Below, one piece after another: positions 23,339 through 25,921 of a stretch of 25,921 bases of DNA (position 1 is the stretch's first letter; each line of letters opens with the position of its first letter). This DNA is from Chlamydiota bacterium (GTDB lineage Bacteria; Chlamydiota; Chlamydiia; Chlamydiales; SLFE01): positions 1-25,921 of the forward strand of contig JAAKFL010000008.1 of assembly GCA_011065065.1 (NCBI GenBank), given 5' to 3'. Under the pieces are notes generated by a model. That model had not been told where the DNA came from. It saw only the letters and a list, made by a program, of their open reading frames with translations, and did not search any database. A program made the translations under genes and the position numbers.

Positions 23339-23368
23339 AAAAGGCGCAAATTCGTCTTTGCGCCTTTT
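23339..23368 (-). terminator. Rho-independent terminator of rplM-rpsI
   Basis: A 12-bp exact stem (23339-23350 with 23357-23368, AAAAGGCGCAAA) has a 6-base loop. On the minus strand it is followed by TTTTCTTTTTAA. It starts 17 bases after the rpsI stop. The stem core GGCGCAAA is the same word as in the CGCAAAGG hairpin repeats elsewhere in the window. Confidence 0.85.
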
Positions 23369-23385
23369 ATATCTGTGAATAGAAA

Positions 23386-23793
23386 TTATCGTTTTGAGTA
23401 CTGATAACGCTTTCGAGCCCCTGCAAGACCGTACTTCTTACGCTCTTTCTTACGAGGATCTCGCGTCAAGTATCCAAGCCCTTTCAGCTCACTTCGGCGA
23501 CTCTCGTCCTCAATCACCAATGCGCGAGAAATCCCCAACCGAATGGCGGTCCCTTGAGCCTCTATACCTCCGCCTTTCACACGAATGAGAAGATCATAAT
23601 TTCCTTGACGATCCAGCTTCTCCAAAGGAGAGAGGAGATTTTTTCTCTGAAATTCAACTGGAAAATATTCCTCAAGTGATCGCTTGTTGATATCGATCTT
23701 ACCTGTTCCTGGTCTCAGACGTACAGAAGCAACTGCAGTTTTTCTTCTACCAGTGGCGACGAACTCTTCAATTTTTTTCTTTTCTTTTGCCAT
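23386..23793 (-). CDS. rpsI: 30S ribosomal protein S9 (RpsI)
   Basis: Small-subunit protein whose C-terminal tail reaches the P-site tRNA. The 135-residue sequence has ATGRRKTAVASVRLRPG near the start, VKGGGIEAQGTAIRLGISRAL in the middle and the basic tail KKYGLAGARKRYQYSKR ending in the conserved Lys-Arg. It follows rplM by 13 bases, the usual bacterial L13-S9 pair, and ends before a strong terminator. Confidence 0.98.
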   Translation of the reverse strand: MAKEKKKIEEFVATGRRKTAVASVRLRPGTGKIDINKRSLEEYFPVEFQRKNLLSPLEKLDRQGNYDLLIRVKGGGIEAQGTAIRLGISRALVIEDESRRSELKGLGYLTRDPRKKERKKYGLAGARKRYQYSKR

Positions 23794-23806
23794 AGTATTG
23801 CTACCC

Positions 23807-24262
23807 TTATATATTCACTTTAAGTGGTTTTTGCGCTTCCATACCGTGATCCTCACCGACAAAAACACGTAAACGTGTCGCCATCTTGCGACCCAATCGT
23901 GTCTTTGGAAGCATTCCATTAACGGCGTGCTTGATAATTAAATCAGGATTTCGCTCCATCTGTGTTCTAAAATCTACCTCGCGAAGACCACCAACATAAC
24001 CTGTATAATGACGATAAACCTTCTGAGCTTCTTTATTCCCAGTCACACGAATTTTATCCGCATTAATCACAATCACCCCATCCCCACAATCGACATGAGG
24101 AGTAAAATCTGGCTTGTGCTTTCCGCGCAAAATCTTCGCAATCTCTGAACAAAATCGACCCAATGTCTTCCCGTTTGCATCCAGAATATACCAGGATGGT
24201 TGCGCATCTTCTTTTTTCTTTAAAAAAGTTTTTTGAAATTGTGCTTTTGTATGTGGCTTCAT
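23807..24262 (-). CDS. rplM: 50S ribosomal protein L13 (RplM)
   Basis: Early-assembly large-subunit protein. The 151 residues carry WYILDANGKTLGRFCSEIA, VINADKIRVTGNK, YRHYTGYVGGLRE and HAVNGMLPKTRLGRKMATRL, the standard L13 blocks. An N-terminal extension of about 20 residues precedes the WYILDA segment. It is first in the rplM-rpsI operon, with TTAGGG about seven bases before the ATG and a promoter at 24299-24327. L13 is an autoregulator in E. coli; no leader structure supporting this was identified here. Confidence 0.98.
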   Translation of the reverse strand: MKPHTKAQFQKTFLKKKEDAQPSWYILDANGKTLGRFCSEIAKILRGKHKPDFTPHVDCGDGVIVINADKIRVTGNKEAQKVYRHYTGYVGGLREVDFRTQMERNPDLIIKHAVNGMLPKTRLGRKMATRLRVFVGEDHGMEAQKPLKVNI

Positions 24263-24298
24263 CTTAGCAAACCCTAATTTTCGGCGTTTAAAGCACTT

Positions 24299-24327
24299 AT
24301 ATTAGCCTTTTACGGGCTTTTTGCCAA
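24299..24327 (-). promoter_or_regulatory. Promoter of rplM-rpsI
   Basis: On the minus strand TTGGCA (24327-24322) and TAATAT (24304-24299) are separated by exactly 17 bases. The leader to the ATG at 24262 would be about 30 nt. Confidence 0.6.
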
Positions 24328-24403
24328 GAGGAAATTGATTAAACTTCCCTTTTTTTCCTACTTTCGCTAAGATTTTTTTCTTTAACCACATACAAATAAG
24401 CAT

Positions 24404-25735
24404 ATGGGACACTCTAGAAAAAATCCAAAAACTTTTTATATTCGCACCTATGGGTGCCAGATGAACGAGCTGGACACCGAGATTATGGTGGGAACGCTCG
24501 AAGATCGAGGTCTGTCGCGCACTGTCAACGAGAAAGAGGCTGATCTTCTGATCTATAACACCTGCTCAGTCCGCGATCTTGCCGAACGAAAGGTCATGGG
24601 GAAGGTTGGGAAACTCGGCCGAACCAAACAAAAAGAGGCCATTATAGGGGTAACAGGATGCATGGCTAACGCCAAAAAGGACTCCCTTTTCCATAAACTC
24701 CCCCACATCGACTTTGTCCTTGGTACCAACAACCTCCACGACTTAAATCAAGTATTAGATGAGGTGATTTCAACCGGAAATCAGTCATTTAGGACTGATC
24801 AGCAGTTCTCATTCGAGCTGGATTATATGAAGGCGCGAAGGGAAGACAAAATCAAGGCATATGTTTCGATTATCCGTGGCTGTGACAAGTACTGCACTTA
24901 CTGTGTTGTTCCCTATACTCGTGGTCCAGAGGTGTCTCGTGATCACAAGGATATCATTCAGGAATGCCAGATGTTGGCTGAAAATGGGTATCGCGAGATT
25001 ACTCTGTTAGGTCAGAATGTGAACAGTTATGGAAAAGACAAGCCTGAAATGAAATCTCTGTTTCCTGATTTACTTTACGACATTGATAAGATCGATGGAA
25101 TCGAGCGTGTTCGGTTTATGACCAGTCATCCTGTGGATATTACGCGTGAGTTAATGGAGGCGATACGTGATTTAGATTCCCTGTGCGAATTTGTCCATTT
25201 CCCGATTCAATCGGGCTCAAGCAGAATTCTCCGGAAAATGCATCGTATTTATACGAAAGAAGAGTATATGGAAAAAGTGGCCATGCTCAAGGAAATTGCT
25301 CCTGGAGTCGCCTTAGGGACTGATATTATCGTCGGTTTCCCAACTGAGACTGACGAAGAATTCGAGATGACATATGACGTCTTGAAAGAAATTGAGTATT
25401 CGGTAGCTTTCTTATTTGCCTATAGTCCACGCCAGGGAACGCCTGCGATGCGATGGAAGGATGATATTCCCGAAGAGGTAAAAAATGAACGTCTGCAAAG
25501 ACTGATTCGTCTACAAGAGGAAATTTACGTCAAACATCGGCAAGCTCTTTTAGATAATGTTGTGGAAGTATTGGTCGAAGGGCCAAGTCGTAAGGATCCT
25601 AACATGGTCAAGGGGCGTACGCGATGTTGGAAGAATGTTTTGTTCCCTGGATCTGTAGAGGATATTGGAAAGCTTGTGCGAGTGAAGGTCCATGGGTATC
25701 ATCATCAGACCTTGATGGGTGAGCGGATAGGGTAA
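24404..25735 (+). CDS. miaB: tRNA-2-methylthio-N6-dimethylallyladenosine synthase (MiaB)
   Basis: Radical-SAM methylthiotransferase that adds the 2-methylthio group to i6A37, after MiaA. The 443 residues have three N-terminal Cys that hold the auxiliary [4Fe-4S] cluster (C18 in YGCQMN, C54 in NTCSVR, C86 in TGCMAN). The SAM cluster CxxxCxxC lies at 160-167 (GCDKYCTYC), then LLGQNVNSYG, FPIQSGS and IIVGFPTET, with a C-terminal TRAM region. The length is typical. YTRGPEVSR replaces the usual YTRGREVSR. NVNSYG and the DKYCTYC form favour MiaB over RimO or MtaB. No strong ribosome site precedes the ATG. A degenerate hairpin repeat begins two bases after the stop. Confidence 0.97.
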   Translation: MGHSRKNPKTFYIRTYGCQMNELDTEIMVGTLEDRGLSRTVNEKEADLLIYNTCSVRDLAERKVMGKVGKLGRTKQKEAIIGVTGCMANAKKDSLFHKLPHIDFVLGTNNLHDLNQVLDEVISTGNQSFRTDQQFSFELDYMKARREDKIKAYVSIIRGCDKYCTYCVVPYTRGPEVSRDHKDIIQECQMLAENGYREITLLGQNVNSYGKDKPEMKSLFPDLLYDIDKIDGIERVRFMTSHPVDITRELMEAIRDLDSLCEFVHFPIQSGSSRILRKMHRIYTKEEYMEKVAMLKEIAPGVALGTDIIVGFPTETDEEFEMTYDVLKEIEYSVAFLFAYSPRQGTPAMRWKDDIPEEVKNERLQRLIRLQEEIYVKHRQALLDNVVEVLVEGPSRKDPNMVKGRTRCWKNVLFPGSVEDIGKLVRVKVHGYHHQTLMGERIG

Positions 25736-25737
25736 AT

Positions 25738-25795
25738 TTTAACGCAGAGAAGCAAAGACGCGAAGACGCAAAGAATCGCGGTACAATGCTTTGCG
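25738..25795. repeat. Degenerate CGCAGAG/CGCAAAG hairpin repeat at miaB 3' end
   Basis: The left arm reads TTTTAACGCAGAGAAGCAAAG and continues through GACGCGAAGACGCAAAG (to 25773). Only the innermost 7 bases (25767-25773 with 25789-25795) pair exactly; the rest of the right arm has diverged (CCACTGCCTCGACTTT). It appears to be an older or decaying copy of the 9293-9343 type. The following 90 bases hold only an AATGATATCATT palindrome at 25850-25861. Confidence 0.7.
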
Positions 25796-25887
25796 CCACT
25801 GCCTCGACTTTAGCATTTCTTTAGCTAAATAACTTTCCATCAGTTGTTTAATGATATCATTTTTTTGGATTATGGTGGCTTTAAAAA

Positions 25888-25921
25888 TTAACCGCGAAGA
25901 TCGCGAAGGTCGCGAAGATGC
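25888..25921 (+). repeat. Left arm of a CGCGAAGAT repeat, cut by the window end
   Basis: TTAACCGCGAAGATCGCGAA continues to GGTCGCGAAGATGC and matches the left arm at 97-130 except for one base (GGT for GAT). The complementary arm would lie beyond the window. Confidence 0.85.

Noticed and set aside
25850..25861. AATGATATCATT, an exact 12-bp palindrome
   Set aside because: It is short and AT-rich, so it is expected by chance in a window of this size, and nothing nearby suggests an operator.

Overview
The window looks like a chromosomal piece of an environmental (amoeba- or protist-associated) member of the Chlamydiota. Three observations support this. (1) The minus-strand run rsbV-like STAS protein, miaA, a coiled-coil protein, rsfS, fabF and a Nudix hydrolase matches the gene order I recall around CT765-CT771 of Chlamydia trachomatis. 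Here nadD and a type III glutamine synthetase are added between the coiled-coil gene and rsfS. (2) rplM-rpsI lie nearby. (3) Eukaryote-like proteins are present: an F-box protein with a nuclear-localisation-like basic cluster, and an ankyrin-repeat protein. GC content is moderate, and many genes have a purine-rich Shine-Dalgarno. No rRNA, tRNA, CRISPR array, complete insertion sequence or phage gene was found. The taxonomic call is inference.

Layout. Bases 250-6017 hold a tight, overlapping minus-strand operon, menF-menD-menH-menB-menA-menC. It covers the classical chorismate-to-demethylmenaquinone route except menE, the DHNA-CoA thioesterase and the final methyltransferase. From 6043 to 10152 there is a patchwork: a 48-residue small ORF with a near-consensus promoter, a 200-bp palindrome, a 20-cysteine protein, a zinc alcohol dehydrogenase, a proton-coupled MFS transporter and a double-hotdog protein. 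A large F-box protein fills 10392-12851. From 12977 to 17855 a second compact minus-strand operon reads glnN (type III)-nadD-rsfS-fabF-nudix. Upstream of it are the coiled-coil protein (18080-19741), miaA and the STAS protein, the last two with their own promoters. ssb points the other way, followed by the ankyrin gene, the rplM-rpsI operon and finally miaB on the plus strand. miaA and miaB together make the ms2i6A37 tRNA modification.

The most striking non-coding structure is a set of hairpin-forming inverted repeats placed mostly at gene 3' ends. Most are built from tandem 8-9-nt purine-rich units (for example CGCGAAGAT, CGCAAAGG, CACAGAGA), begin with TTAAC(C)GC or TTA(C)CAC, and abut or closely follow stop codons, often between convergent genes. 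They look like one degenerate family of mobile or duplicating bidirectional terminators. A GC-rich 200-bp palindrome and an ATCCTG-type hairpin add further types. The window begins and ends close to copies of the same CGCGAAGAT repeat.

Several starts have been moved to better-supported codons (menD to a TTG, menF, adh, the MFS gene, the hotdog gene, glnN and the coiled-coil gene). The reasons are given in each entry.
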